Assembly (NCBI RefSeq): GCF_014647655.1
Contig: NZ_BMPP01000001.1
Coordinates: 408,943-472,942 of the forward strand
Direction: 5' to 3'
DNA from: Deinococcus malanensis
Lineage (GTDB): Bacteria; Deinococcota; Deinococci; Deinococcales; Deinococcaceae
Length of the DNA: 64,000 nt
Every line of letters starts with the position of its first letter. Position 1 is the stretch's first letter. Below the pieces are notes generated by a model. That model saw only the letters and a program-made list of their open reading frames with translations. It was not told the DNA's origin and searched no databases. Of this stretch, positions 45,274 to 53,985 are shown in pieces. Position numbers and translations under genes: made by a program.

Positions 45274-46025
45274 CACGCACCCGTCCTCCTCTGCACGAGC
45301 AGCAGCGGGCCCGGCTGGAGGCCTATGCTCAGGCCAGGCCCAATTTTGATGACACCCGCCTGCACGAATACACTGCCGAAAGCGGCTGGCGCGTTGACGA
45401 CTATGAGCAGGAACTGCCCGCCGAGCCTCCTGGCGATCCGTTGCCGAACGGCTCGTTCCGTGCCGCCCAGCAGGTTCTGCGCAACTACAGTTTTCCGCCG
45501 CCGGACCTGATCACCGGGGTCTTCGTGCCGGAAACTCCGCTCGAACAGCGGGTCATGGTGCTGCGTGGCCGCTTCCTGATCTTTACCTTCTGGTTCGGGG
45601 TGCGGATCGGCAGGGTGGTCAACGAGACTCGCGCCCTGCCCGACGGCAGCCGCGAGGCCGTCTGGGGCTACAACTACCACACCCTGGAAGGGCACTTCGA
45701 GCGCGGACAGATCGAATTTACGGTTCACAAGCACCTGGGCACGGGCCGGGTGATGTTTCGTATCCACGCCGTCTCTCAGACCGGCCACATCAGCAACCTG
45801 TTCTACCGGGTGGGGTTCCGTCTGTTCGGGCGGTTCCTGCAGCGCCGCTTCTCCTTTCAGTCCATGCGGCGGGTGCGCAAGCAGGTCAGCGACATGCTGC
45901 TGACCGGTGCGAGTACACCGCTGGAACCTTCGCCCCCGGTCCAGGCTGTCAGCAAGTCAGACGTGCCCGATCAGGTCGTGGAGAGCGTCGAGGGTTCGCC
46001 GAAGGGGGCTGCTAAAGAGACCTAG
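45270..46025 (+). CDS. DUF1990 family protein, second of a pair
   Basis: 251 residues. YNYHTLEGHFERGQIEFTVHK and the following RIHAVSQTGH stretch are the DUF1990 core, and the C-terminus carries RRVRKQVSDMLLTGAS plus a Pro/Ser tail. ATG 45270 overlaps the previous stop. The family is widespread in actinobacteria and Deinococcus without a known role. The paired arrangement suggests the two products form a complex or act in sequence. Confidence 0.75.
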   Translation: MTRTRPPLHEQQRARLEAYAQARPNFDDTRLHEYTAESGWRVDDYEQELPAEPPGDPLPNGSFRAAQQVLRNYSFPPPDLITGVFVPETPLEQRVMVLRGRFLIFTFWFGVRIGRVVNETRALPDGSREAVWGYNYHTLEGHFERGQIEFTVHKHLGTGRVMFRIHAVSQTGHISNLFYRVGFRLFGRFLQRRFSFQSMRRVRKQVSDMLLTGASTPLEPSPPVQAVSKSDVPDQVVESVEGSPKGAAKET

Positions 46026-46089
46026 CAGCAGGCGGCCCTCACTGACGGACGGTCTAATCTGCGCCACCAACCCGGCAGGGCAAAAGGCT

Positions 46090-46095
46090 TACCCT
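46090..46095 (+). promoter_or_regulatory. -10 box of ltaE (leaderless)
   Basis: TACCCT seven bases before ATG 46103. Confidence 0.6.
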
Positions 46096-46102
46096 GACGC
46101 GC

Positions 46103-47122
46103 ATGACTTCGTCCGTTTCTGTTCTGGCCGACTTCCGTTCCGATACCGTGACCACTCCGACTCCCGAGATGCGTCAGGCCATGGCCCAGGCGGCCGTCGG
46201 AGACGATGTCTATGGCGAGGACCCGACCGTCAATGCCCTTCAGGCCGAACTGGCGCGTATTACTGGATTCGAGGCCGGACTGTTCATGCCGTCGGGCACC
46301 ATGACCAATCAGGTGGCCATTGCGCTGCACACCCGGCGCGGCGAGGAAGTCGTGTGCGCCGAGGGCAGCCATATTTACGAGTGGGAACTGGGCATGATGG
46401 CCGCATTCAGCGGAGTGGTGCCGCGTTTCGTGCCGGCTCCGCTGGGAGTCCCGGACCCGGAGGACGTGCGCCTGGCCATCCGGCGCAGCATTCACCAGTC
46501 GCCCACCGGAATGATCAGCCTGGAAAACACCCACAACAAGGCGGGCGGCACCATTATCCCGCTTGACGTGCTGGCGGCCATTCGTGGAGTGGCGCAGGAG
46601 GAAGGACTGCCGCTGCACCTGGACGGCGCCCGGGTCTTCAACGCCGCTGCCGCACTCGACGTGCCCCTGCGGGAGATCACCCGGCACTTCGATACGGTCA
46701 GCATCTGCCTCAGCAAGGGGCTCGGCGCCCCGGTGGGCAGCGTCCTGCTGGGCAGTGCGGCGCACATGAAGCAGGCTCACCGCTACCGCAAGATGATGGG
46801 CGGCGGGATGCGTCAGGCGGGTGTGCTGGCGGCCGCCGCCCTGGTGGCGGTGCGTGACGGGCCCACCCGGCTGGCCCAGGACCACCGGCGCACCCAGCAA
46901 CTGGCGCAGGCACTGGTGGACGCCGGCTTGAATGTGGACCTGCAGGCGGTCCAGACCAACATCATCTATGCCCGCATGCCACAGGCCCAGGCCTGCGTGG
47001 ATGCCTGGGCAGCCAAGGGGGTGCTAGCCAGCGCCCTGGGCCCTAACAGTGTGCGTTTCGTGCTGCACCATCAGGTGACTGACGACGGTCTGGAGACAGC
47101 TATCCGGGTCCTGACCGCCTGA
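46103..47122 (+). CDS. ltaE: Low-specificity L-threonine aldolase
   Basis: 339 residues of fold-type I PLP enzyme. [15 protein letters not shown] at the N-terminus, [12 protein letters not shown], the catalytic histidine region [20 protein letters not shown] and the PLP lysine Lys205 in [12 protein letters not shown] are all in place. It cleaves L-threonine and allo-threonine to glycine and acetaldehyde. Single gene. Confidence 0.94.
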   Translation: MTSSVSVLADFRSDTVTTPTPEMRQAMAQAAVGDDVYGEDPTVNALQAELARITGFEAGLFMPSGTMTNQVAIALHTRRGEEVVCAEGSHIYEWELGMMAAFSGVVPRFVPAPLGVPDPEDVRLAIRRSIHQSPTGMISLENTHNKAGGTIIPLDVLAAIRGVAQEEGLPLHLDGARVFNAAAALDVPLREITRHFDTVSICLSKGLGAPVGSVLLGSAAHMKQAHRYRKMMGGGMRQAGVLAAAALVAVRDGPTRLAQDHRRTQQLAQALVDAGLNVDLQAVQTNIIYARMPQAQACVDAWAAKGVLASALGPNSVRFVLHHQVTDDGLETAIRVLTA

Positions 47123-47164
47123 TCTCTGAAGCAAGGGAGCAAGCGGCACTCCAGCGGGGCGCGG

Positions 47165-47170
47165 TAGGCT
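47165..47170 (+). promoter_or_regulatory. -10 box of the CPBP protease gene (leaderless)
   Basis: TAGGCT six bases before ATG 47177. Confidence 0.6.
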
Positions 47171-47176
47171 GCGCGC

Positions 47177-48166
47177 ATGACCGTCCCGGACGCACCGACG
47201 CCACCCACCACCAGCTGGCCAGAGGCCGCTCCTGAGCCCGTGCGTGGCGTACGCGCCGTCGACGGTAACCGCGCGGCTCTGACCCTGCTGGTGGTGCAGA
47301 ATCTGGTCTCGGGGGTACTGATCGCGCGTGGCGCGCCGCTGGGCCTATCGCTGCTCGCGTCGGCCGCCGTCAACGTGCTGGTGGGACTGCTGCTGTTCCG
47401 GCCGGCCCTGCGCGCACTGGTGCAGGACTCGCGCTGGCGCACGCCGCCTGCCTGGGGGCTGGCCCTGGGTACCTTCGTGCTGGCGTTTCTTGCGTCGCGC
47501 GCGGCGATTCTGTTTTTCGTGACGCTGTTTCCAGAAAGTGCCGAGAGCGTTCCGCAATTTCTGAGCAAGGGTGCGGACCTGTGGCTGCTGCTGCTGGCGG
47601 CTGGGTTACTGGTGCCGTTCCTGGAGGAAGTCGCATTTCGTGGCCTGATGCTGCGGGGACACGAGCGTGTCGCCGGGTTCACCATTGCGGCCGTCACCTC
47701 GTCCTTCGCGTTTTCGGTCGCACATGGCGTGCCTGCCAGTATCGCGGGCATCCTGCCCCTGGCGTACGCCCTGGCACGGGTGGTGCAGCACAGCGGCAGC
47801 CTGTGGAACGCCGTCATCATTCATGTGCTGAACAACACCCTGGCGGTAGGTCTCGGAGCCCTGCTGACCCGTGAGCGGCTGGGCGGGGCCCTCGCGGACC
47901 CTGCTCAGGCCTCGGAACTGCTGGAAAACCCCGCGCTGCGTGTACCGCTGGCAGCCGGGTCGCTGCTATTTGGTGGGGTGGTGCTGCTGGTTATGCATCT
48001 GTGGCTGACGCCGCGCCTGGACCCACAGATAGAGGCAGCGCGCCGTGGTCCATGGCTGAGTGCGGCCTACGTCGGCGTGGTGCTGTTTGGGCTGATGGCC
48101 GCAGTCATGACGCTGCCCGCCGTGCGCCTGATGATCTCCAGCACGCTGCGTGGCGCGCAGCCGTGA
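47177..48166 (+). CDS. CPBP-family intramembrane glutamic endopeptidase
   Basis: 329 residues with seven to eight hydrophobic segments. The Abi/CPBP signature is present: Glu150-Glu151-x-x-x-Arg155 in LEEVAFRG, then a histidine in SVAHG and [12 protein letters not shown] as the third motif. Members cleave within membranes (Rce1 type) or protect against bacteriocins. The substrate is unknown. Its stop overlaps the GTG of the broken YkvA-like gene that follows. Confidence 0.88.
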   Translation: MTVPDAPTPPTTSWPEAAPEPVRGVRAVDGNRAALTLLVVQNLVSGVLIARGAPLGLSLLASAAVNVLVGLLLFRPALRALVQDSRWRTPPAWGLALGTFVLAFLASRAAILFFVTLFPESAESVPQFLSKGADLWLLLLAAGLLVPFLEEVAFRGLMLRGHERVAGFTIAAVTSSFAFSVAHGVPASIAGILPLAYALARVVQHSGSLWNAVIIHVLNNTLAVGLGALLTRERLGGALADPAQASELLENPALRVPLAAGSLLFGGVVLLVMHLWLTPRLDPQIEAARRGPWLSAAYVGVVLFGLMAAVMTLPAVRLMISSTLRGAQP

Positions 48167-48553
48167 CAGGCTGGCGCCGCCTGCAGGCCGCGGCGCGCCG
48201 GCTCAGGGCCGAATTGCTGGCGGTCAGTCACGCCGCACGTGACCCGCAGACTCCCTGGCCTGCCCGCGCTCTGGCCCTGCTGGTGCTGGCGTACGCCCTG
48301 AGCCCAATTGATTTGATTCCAGATTTTATTCCGTTACTGGGTCTGCTTGATGACCTGCTGCTGGTTCCCGCCGGGCTGTAGCTGGTCCTGCGCCTGATCC
48401 CGTCACAGGTCCTGGCCGATGCCCGGGCACGGGCCGCCTGCCACCCGCAAAAGCTGGCGCCCAAGTGCCTGGGGCCTGGGACTAACCATGCTGATTTACG
48501 ACCTGCTGGCGACGCTGGGGTGGCACTGGTGGACGCTCCAGCACGGCAACTGA
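48163..48553 (+). pseudogene. Disrupted YkvA/DUF1232 membrane protein gene
   Basis: GTG 48163 overlaps the CPBP stop. The frame encodes a DUF1232 core ending [21 protein letters not shown] and VPAGL, then meets TAG at 48379-48381. Reading straight through the TAG, the next residues, LVLRLIPSQVLADARARA, are the normal continuation of DUF1232 proteins, so the TAG interrupts the domain. It is one base from TGG. Further on the typical C-terminal hydrophobic end appears in another frame (MLIYDLLATLGWHWW, 48488-48553), implying a second, frameshifting change. It is most likely a decayed gene. The truncated 72-residue form could still be made. Confidence 0.75.
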
Positions 48554-48594
48554 GTTCCACTTTTACGGCATAGCTGTCGCCCTGATATGGCCGT

Positions 48595-48600
48595 TAGAGT
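48595..48600 (+). promoter_or_regulatory. -10 box of the 48609 membrane protein gene
   Basis: TAGAGT eight bases before ATG 48609, one base further than most others here. Confidence 0.5.
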
Positions 48601-48608
48601 GGGTTCGT

Positions 48609-49307
48609 ATGGCCCGCAAGTCCGCTTCCGCTCCGCCCCAAGAGCCCACCGCCCCGCTGCCGGCTGAACTGCTGACCGCACCGGGCGAATTTGCTGCCCG
48701 GTTGGCTCCCACGGAGCCGGTGGGCTGGCGCTATCTGGGGGTGGTGGCGCTGTCGGGAGTGCTGTCTGGGGTGTCGTATGCCCTGCTGGTGCGGCCTGCA
48801 GCCAATCTGGCAGCCGAGGCGGCGCGCACGGCCCCGCCCGGTGTTCTGACCCATGTCACCAACGTGGTGGGTGGGATGTTCCTGACGGCGCTGACCTTTG
48901 CACTGATGTGGGCCCTCGGACGCCTGGGAGGCGGGCGGGAGAGCCGCAGCGGCGAGGTGTACGGAGCGTCCTTCGCGGTGTTCGTCCCGCTGTATCTGCT
49001 GGTCATCGTATGGACGCTCCTGACGCCGGGAGTTGCATTCGAGCCCGCAGCGCTTCCAGCTGGAGGTAACGGCACCAGTGTGGAGAACGCGGCTCTGCGC
49101 GCCGCTGCACGCACACCGGCGGCGCTGGCCCTCCTGACCGTCACAGTGGTAGGCCTGGCCGTCCAGTTTGTTCTCGTTTATCAGGCCCTGCGCGTTCTGA
49201 CAGGGTCCTTTCCGCGCGCCCTGGCCGGAACCCTGCTCCCTGTCCTGCCAGCTCTGGCAGTGCAGTTGATTGCCATCGCGCCACTGCTGAGCCGCCGCTG
49301 GAGTTGA
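48609..49307 (+). CDS. Multi-pass membrane protein, Yip1-like
   Basis: 232 residues with about five hydrophobic segments after a soluble 45-residue N-terminus (PPQEPTAPLPAELL, then FAARLAP). The layout resembles bacterial YIP1-domain proteins, but I see no diagnostic motif, so this is only a fold-level guess. It converges on the DUF456 gene, with only 18 bases between the stops. Confidence 0.6.
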   Translation: MARKSASAPPQEPTAPLPAELLTAPGEFAARLAPTEPVGWRYLGVVALSGVLSGVSYALLVRPAANLAAEAARTAPPGVLTHVTNVVGGMFLTALTFALMWALGRLGGGRESRSGEVYGASFAVFVPLYLLVIVWTLLTPGVAFEPAALPAGGNGTSVENAALRAAARTPAALALLTVTVVGLAVQFVLVYQALRVLTGSFPRALAGTLLPVLPALAVQLIAIAPLLSRRWS

Positions 49308-49325
49308 CCCTGGCCCTGGCCGCTT

Positions 49326-49820
49326 CTATGCTCCGGCGTGGCGCCAGAGATGCCACAGGCCATAGGCGCCAAGCAGCAGGTGCAGCGCCAGCTTTGCGCC
49401 CAGCCCGGTCAGCAGCCCAACCATGGTTCCCCAGGTCGACCGCATGGCCTCGGGCATGGGGCGGCGGGCAACCAGCAGCTCGGCCAGCAGGGCGCCCAGC
49501 AAAGGCCCCACGATCAGGCCAATCGGCCCCAGGAAAATACCGGCAATGCCTCCGATGAGTGCCCCCCAGGCCGCCTGGCGGCTGCCGCCGTAGCGGCGCG
49601 CCCCCCAGGCCGAGGCCAGATTGTCGACCAGCATGGCCGCCACAGCGATAACCAGAAACACCAGCAGGAACGGCAGGTCGCGCCCGGCCTGGAAGCCGTC
49701 CAGCAGAGCCGCCACGGCGGCGCCCGCAAAGATGACCAGTGTGGAGGGCAGCACCGGCACGAAAGTGCCGATCAGGCCAATGACCCACGCGGCCAAAAAA
49801 ATCAGGAATGGCAGACTCAT
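49326..49820 (-). CDS. DUF456 family membrane protein
   Basis: 164 residues with four to five membrane segments and the Gly-rich core of DUF456 ([20 protein letters not shown], then GALLAEL). The family is widespread and uncharacterised. ATG 49820 is chosen because the first hydrophobic helix starts there ([15 protein letters not shown]). CATACT seven bases upstream is a possible -10 variant. It lies downstream of the initiator tRNA and its terminator. Confidence 0.82.
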   Translation of the reverse strand: MSLPFLIFLAAWVIGLIGTFVPVLPSTLVIFAGAAVAALLDGFQAGRDLPFLLVFLVIAVAAMLVDNLASAWGARRYGGSRQAAWGALIGGIAGIFLGPIGLIVGPLLGALLAELLVARRPMPEAMRSTWGTMVGLLTGLGAKLALHLLLGAYGLWHLWRHAGA

Positions 49821-49864
49821 GCCCTTCAGTATGGCGGCGCGGTTGCTGCAGTTCCTGCACGTAT

Positions 49865-49892
49865 AAGAAAACCCCACCGGCTGGCGGTGGGG
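49865..49892 (-). terminator. Intrinsic terminator of the initiator tRNA
   Basis: Minus strand: CCCCACCG, five bases, CGGTGGGG, then TTTTCTT. It begins seven bases after the CCA end. Confidence 0.92.
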
Positions 49893-49898
49893 ATCATT

Positions 49899-49977
<79 letters not shown>

Positions 49978-50044
49978 CCTCTGGTCCTGATTCTTGCGTT
50001 GTGTCGGCCACTTCCTTGCGGGGTGCCGTTTCCAGCGCTCAGAA

Positions 50045-50073
50045 ATAGTACCCCGGAGTCTCCATTCTGTCAA
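50045..50073 (-). promoter_or_regulatory. Consensus promoter of the initiator tRNA
   Basis: Minus strand: TTGACA (50073-50068), a 17-base spacer, TACTAT (50050-50045). The predicted start is near 50038, giving a 5' leader of about 60 bases that RNase P must remove. It is the best sigma-70 type promoter in the window. Confidence 0.82.
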
Positions 50074-50376
50074 CACTGGACTGGGGTGGTCCTGTTCATG
50101 ATGGCCTCCTCAGCCCATGACCGAAGCAGTGAATTTCGGGGAGTAGGAGAGGCCTGCCGTGTTGCTCGGTCGGCCGCTAATGCCGCCGGCTTCCAGGCTG
50201 CCCTGTGCTTTGGATATGTACTCTGGACACCAGGCGGTGACTTAAGGGGTGGGGTTCCCTGCGAACTGGGTCTGCAGCTCCGTCCTTTCTCCGATGAAAC
50301 TGGACGGCGTGGCGCTTTAAGGGGGGTGCGGGCAAGGGAGGTGGCTGTGTGGCCGGACCCTGGCGTGCTGACACGT
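50074..50376. other. Intergenic region with no recognised gene
   Basis: 300 bases between the tRNA promoter and the fni promoter, which fire in opposite directions. No frame with start signals, no hairpin terminator and no repeat is apparent. A T-rich patch around 50287-50300 is unremarkable. Confidence 0.45.
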
Positions 50377-50382
50377 TAGGCT
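50377..50382 (+). promoter_or_regulatory. -10 box of fni (leaderless)
   Basis: TAGGCT six bases before GTG 50389. It fixes GTG as the start. Confidence 0.6.
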
Positions 50383-50388
50383 GGCACA

Positions 50389-51411
50389 GTGACGCACCTA
50401 TCGTCCGGCCCTGGCCTGAGTGTCCGCAAGTTGCGGCATATCGAGGCCTGCCTGCTCCCTGAAAGCCAGTATCAGGGAGTCACCACCGGCCTGGAGACGG
50501 TGCCCTGGCCTTACCGGGCCCTGCCGGAGCTGAATCTGGCAGACGTGGATCTGGGGGTCACCTTCCTGGGCCACCACCTGCAGGCCCCCCTCCTGATCGG
50601 GGCCATGACCGGCGGGGCTGAGCGCGCCGGGCAGATCAACCGCAACCTCGCCATTGCCGCACAGCGCCTGGGAATTGGCCTGATGCTGGGGTCCCAGCGT
50701 GTGATGCTGGAGCGCCCGGAGGTGGCCCCCACCTTCCAGGTCCGTGACGTCGCGCCGGACGTGCTGCTGGTCGGGAACCTGGGCGGGGCGCAGTTTCTCC
50801 TGGGCTACGGCGCCGAGCAGGCGCAGCAGGCTGTGGCGCAGGTCGGCGCCGATGCCCTGGCCATTCATATCAATCCGCTCCAGGAAGCCCTGCAGGTGGG
50901 CGGAGATACCCGCTGGGCGGGCCTGGGGGCGCAGCTGGCTGACCTGGTGCCGTCGCTGCCGTTTCCGGTGATTCTCAAGGAAGTCGGGCATGGTTTGGAT
51001 GCCCGCACCGTGCAGGCGGCCGCTGGGATGGGCTTTGGTGCCCTGGATGTGGCGGGCGCAGGCGGGACCAGCTGGGCCCGGGTCGAGGAACTGGTTTACC
51101 ACGGGGTCGTACGGCGCCCGGACCTGTGCGAAATCGGCGTGCCCACGGCCCAGGCCCTGCGCGACGCCCGGCAGCAGGCGCCAGCCGTTCCCCTGATCGC
51201 GTCAGGCGGAATCCGCACCGGACTGGACGCGGCTCGGGCGCTGCTGCTGGGCGCACAGGTGGTCGCGGTGGCCCGGCCGCTGCTTGAGCCGGCGATGGAC
51301 AGCGCAGAAGCTGTAGAAGCCTGGCTGACCGGCTTCCTTCAGGAACTGCGCGTGTTGCTGTTCGTGGGTGGGTTCGCAGATGTCTCGTCGCTCTGGGCGT
51401 CCAGTTCCTGA
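50389..51411 (+). CDS. fni: Type 2 isopentenyl-diphosphate delta-isomerase (FMN)
   Basis: 340 residues of FMN-dependent TIM barrel. RKLRHIEACL at the N-terminus, the substrate/FMN segments PLLIGAMTGG and GLMLGSQR, AIHINPLQEALQ, VILKEVGHG, the AGAGGTSWARVE FMN loop and the phosphate-binding IASGGIRTG occur in family order. It interconverts IPP and DMAPP for carotenoid and quinone synthesis, and dxs at the window end supplies the same pathway. The last 25 codons overlap the 3' end of ltrA on the other strand, and the C-terminus (after FVGG) diverges from what I expect for the family. Confidence 0.93.
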   Translation: MTHLSSGPGLSVRKLRHIEACLLPESQYQGVTTGLETVPWPYRALPELNLADVDLGVTFLGHHLQAPLLIGAMTGGAERAGQINRNLAIAAQRLGIGLMLGSQRVMLERPEVAPTFQVRDVAPDVLLVGNLGGAQFLLGYGAEQAQQAVAQVGADALAIHINPLQEALQVGGDTRWAGLGAQLADLVPSLPFPVILKEVGHGLDARTVQAAAGMGFGALDVAGAGGTSWARVEELVYHGVVRRPDLCEIGVPTAQALRDARQQAPAVPLIASGGIRTGLDAARALLLGAQVVAVARPLLEPAMDSAEAVEAWLTGFLQELRVLLFVGGFADVSSLWASSS

Positions 51412-52676
51412 GCGATGGTCTCGGGGGCTTCTCCTTCGTCCAGCTGCTCGGTAACTTCTTCTTCAAGTTCTCCAAGACGGCGGGTGACCGGGTCAGTGGC
51501 GACAATCACACTGACCACCACGGTTATGGCGGCTACCAGTCCATGCAGGCGCACAGTATCGAGATCAACAAATCCAAGTGCCGCGGATCCCAGAGCCCCG
51601 ACCCACAGGGCGATCAGGCTGCGGTCCAGGCCATGGCGACGCGCGACGCGCCGCGAATTCCAGCGCAGGAAGGACAGCGTGAGCAGAGTTGCGGCCAGTG
51701 GCCAGGCTACAAACTGCTGATTCAGCGCGTCCTTCTTGGCATCCACAGCACTGAGGCCATGGCCGAGGCCTACGCCCAGCATGACCACACTCAGGGTGAA
51801 GGGCAGGTGCCCATAGAGCCACGCCTGCATGCGCTGGACCTGTCCTTCCAGGTGGGCGCCCAGCAGCGGAAGGGTGCGCGCCTGATCGAAATAAAGGCGC
51901 CAGAGGGCCACCGTCAGCAGGATGGCACTCAGCGCGGGGGCCAGGGTGACCAGACTCAGGGCCTGCTGCCGGCTGCCATTGACGACCTCCGTGACGATGG
52001 CCCCCAGCGCAATGATCTGGAGCAGGCCCACCCGCTCGGGCAGGTGCCCTTCATGGGGGAGGCTGGAGTGCCCGTTGCCTACCCGAGCCTGAACCACGGC
52101 CGGAATGATCAGGTCAGCCAGCAGCGCGGCACACCACAGGAGGATTTGCAGCGTTGACCCGCCGGGGAGCCAGGCGGAGACCAGCCACACTCCGGCGGCC
52201 AGTGCCAGAGGAGCGCTGGTCTGCTGGGCAAAAGGAGCCCCACCAGGGACCTCACGGGCCAGGGCAAAGTGAATCACCACCTGCAGGACGCGGTTGGCAC
52301 CGTAGGCCAGGGCAAACGCCAGCCCGGTGTCTTTCAGATCGCCCCGCAGGGTTAGCGCCAGCATACCCATGGACACCAGCTGCGCCACCGTCCCCCAGCG
52401 ATAGGCGCGCGTCTCATTGCCGTAGCGCGCCGCGAGCATGGTGTTACCCGCCCAGGCCCACCAGACCGCCGTGAACATCAGCCCGAACTCACCGAGATTT
52501 TCCAGGTGGGGCGAGTCACCCAGACGTTTGGCCAGCTGGTCAAACGCCACGACAAAAATCAGGTCGAAAAACAGCTCTAGCCACGTAACCTTCTGGTCGC
52601 TGTGGGCAGGGGCGCCAGCCCGGCTCGACGCTTCGTGCTCCTGAATATCGATGGTATCGGGCTCACCGTGCGTCAT
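51339..52676 (-). CDS. ltrA: Low temperature requirement protein A (LtrA) family membrane protein
   Basis: 445 residues with about ten membrane segments. The N-terminal motif VTWLELFFDLIFVVAFDQLA is diagnostic for LtrA. The C-terminal 50 residues form an acidic tail (LGELEEEVTEQLDEGEAPE). LtrA was first linked to growth at low temperature in Listeria, and its biochemical role is unknown. The last 73 bases overlap fni tail to tail, so this tail and the end of Fni are encoded by the same DNA. Downstream of ruvA on the same strand. Confidence 0.85.
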   Translation of the reverse strand: MTHGEPDTIDIQEHEASSRAGAPAHSDQKVTWLELFFDLIFVVAFDQLAKRLGDSPHLENLGEFGLMFTAVWWAWAGNTMLAARYGNETRAYRWGTVAQLVSMGMLALTLRGDLKDTGLAFALAYGANRVLQVVIHFALAREVPGGAPFAQQTSAPLALAAGVWLVSAWLPGGSTLQILLWCAALLADLIIPAVVQARVGNGHSSLPHEGHLPERVGLLQIIALGAIVTEVVNGSRQQALSLVTLAPALSAILLTVALWRLYFDQARTLPLLGAHLEGQVQRMQAWLYGHLPFTLSVVMLGVGLGHGLSAVDAKKDALNQQFVAWPLAATLLTLSFLRWNSRRVARRHGLDRSLIALWVGALGSAALGFVDLDTVRLHGLVAAITVVVSVIVATDPVTRRLGELEEEVTEQLDEGEAPETIAQELDAQSDETSANPPTNSNTRSS

Positions 52677-52707
52677 GACCGGTGCCTCCTGGCAGTCGCC
52701 GGGCGCA

Positions 52708-53307
52708 TCAGCGCAGGCGCCCCAGACCCTTGCGGATCAGCGCGTCGGCGCTCTGGGTAGGGTCAGCGCCCAGCAGTTCCGCCACGACGCCGCGGACCTG
52801 GGCCTCCCGGAAACCCAGAGCCAGCAGCGCCTCGATGGCGTCGCGCCCAGCGGTACTCGACACCGGCGTCGCCCGGGCGCCGGCTGGAACGCCCGCCGCG
52901 GCCAGATGTTCGGGAACCTTGTTCTGCAACTCCAGGACCAGCCGCTCGGCAGTCTTTTTTCCAACGCCGGACACACTCGACAGCAGCTTGGCGTCACCGG
53001 CCATCAGGCCCTGGGCCAGGGCCGAGACCGGCATGGCCGACAGCAGGCTCAGGCCCAGCTTGGGGCCCACCCCACTTACCCCGGTGACCAGATCAAACAG
53101 CTTGAGGCTGTCGGCGTCAGAAAAGCCGAACAGCAGCTGGGCATCTTCACGCACCACGAAGCGGGTACTCAGCTCGGCCGTCTGTCCGACCACCAGCTTG
53201 CCCAGAGTTCCAGCAGGACACTGCACCTCGTAGCCGACACCGCCGGCAACGATCACGGCGCTGCTGTCCCTTACTTCACGCACGACGCCGGACAGGTAAG
53301 CAATCAC
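52708..53307 (-). CDS. ruvA: Holliday junction DNA helicase subunit RuvA
   Basis: 199 residues, the normal length. Domain I is an OB-fold (MIAYLSGVVREV and GGVGYEV), domain II has tandem helix-hairpin-helix motifs (VSGVGPKLGLSLLS and VSGVGKKTAERLVLEL), and domain III is the RuvB-binding bundle at the C-terminus (ALLALGFREAQV). RuvA binds four-way junctions and loads RuvB for branch migration. TAGAAT seven bases before GTG 53307 supports that GTG over the ATG three codons upstream, which overlaps the box. ruvB is not adjacent. ltrA follows 31 bases downstream. Confidence 0.95.
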   Translation of the reverse strand: MIAYLSGVVREVRDSSAVIVAGGVGYEVQCPAGTLGKLVVGQTAELSTRFVVREDAQLLFGFSDADSLKLFDLVTGVSGVGPKLGLSLLSAMPVSALAQGLMAGDAKLLSSVSGVGKKTAERLVLELQNKVPEHLAAAGVPAGARATPVSSTAGRDAIEALLALGFREAQVRGVVAELLGADPTQSADALIRKGLGRLR

Positions 53308-53314
53308 GCCCGCC

Positions 53315-53320
53315 ATTCTA
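53315..53320 (-). promoter_or_regulatory. -10 box of ruvA (leaderless)
   Basis: Minus-strand TAGAAT, seven bases before GTG 53307. Confidence 0.6.
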
Positions 53321-53334
53321 GAGGGGGCCTGTTG

Positions 53335-53363
53335 TTGACACCCGCACCCCACCACTTTGAAAT
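53335..53363 (+). promoter_or_regulatory. Promoter of the acetyltransferase gene
   Basis: TTGACA (53335-53340), a 17-base spacer, TGAAAT (53358-53363), then seven bases to GTG 53371. Good -35 and spacing. The -10 lacks the second-position A. Confidence 0.55.
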
Positions 53364-53370
53364 GGTGTAC

Positions 53371-53976
53371 GTGCCTCTCATCCGCGCTTCGCGCCCCACG
53401 GACCGTGACGCCCTGTACGACATCTGCCTCAAAACAGCGGACAGCGGCCAGGACGGGACCCACCTGTACCAGGACCCGGAACTGATCGGGCACGTCTACG
53501 CCGGGCCGTATCTGGCCCACCAGCCGCAGTTCGCCTTTGTGCTGGAGGATGACCTGGGCGCCAGCGGCTATGTGATCGGCGCGCTGGACACGGCCGCGTT
53601 CAATGAAACCCTGGAGCGCGAGTGGTGGTCCGCGTTGCGTCTACGCTACCCCGACCCGACCGTGTCTGCCCCCGAGCGCAGCCGGGACGAGGCCGTCATG
53701 CACCAGATTCATCACCCGCGCCCGGCCGATCCCGAGATCACGTCGGCCTACCCTTCACACCTGCACATTGACCTGTTGCCCCGCACCCAGGGTGGGGGCC
53801 ATGGACGGCAGCTGCTGTTCACCCTGTTCGAGGCGCTGCGCGAGGCCGGGTCTCCTGGGGTTCATCTGGGCGTGGGCGGACGCAACACCAACGCCCGGGC
53901 GTTCTACCGTCATATCGGCTTTCAGGAACTGCAGGCCATGCCCGATGGCGGGGCCGTGATGGGCTGGAAGCTGTAA
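53371..53976 (+). CDS. GNAT family N-acetyltransferase
   Basis: 201 residues. The acetyl-CoA site is HIDLLPRTQGGGHGRQLL (Q/R-x-x-G-x-G/A motif A) and the C-terminal part NTNARAFYRHIGF is motif B of GNAT enzymes. The N-terminal half with LYDICLKTADSGQDGT and AGPYL resembles the group related to eukaryotic O-GlcNAcase-linked acetyltransferase domains. The substrate is unknown. GTG 53371 is selected by the promoter spacing. ATG 53362 is three codons earlier. Confidence 0.82.
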   Translation: MPLIRASRPTDRDALYDICLKTADSGQDGTHLYQDPELIGHVYAGPYLAHQPQFAFVLEDDLGASGYVIGALDTAAFNETLEREWWSALRLRYPDPTVSAPERSRDEAVMHQIHHPRPADPEITSAYPSHLHIDLLPRTQGGGHGRQLLFTLFEALREAGSPGVHLGVGGRNTNARAFYRHIGFQELQAMPDGGAVMGWKL

Positions 53977-53985
53977 AACCGCTGG

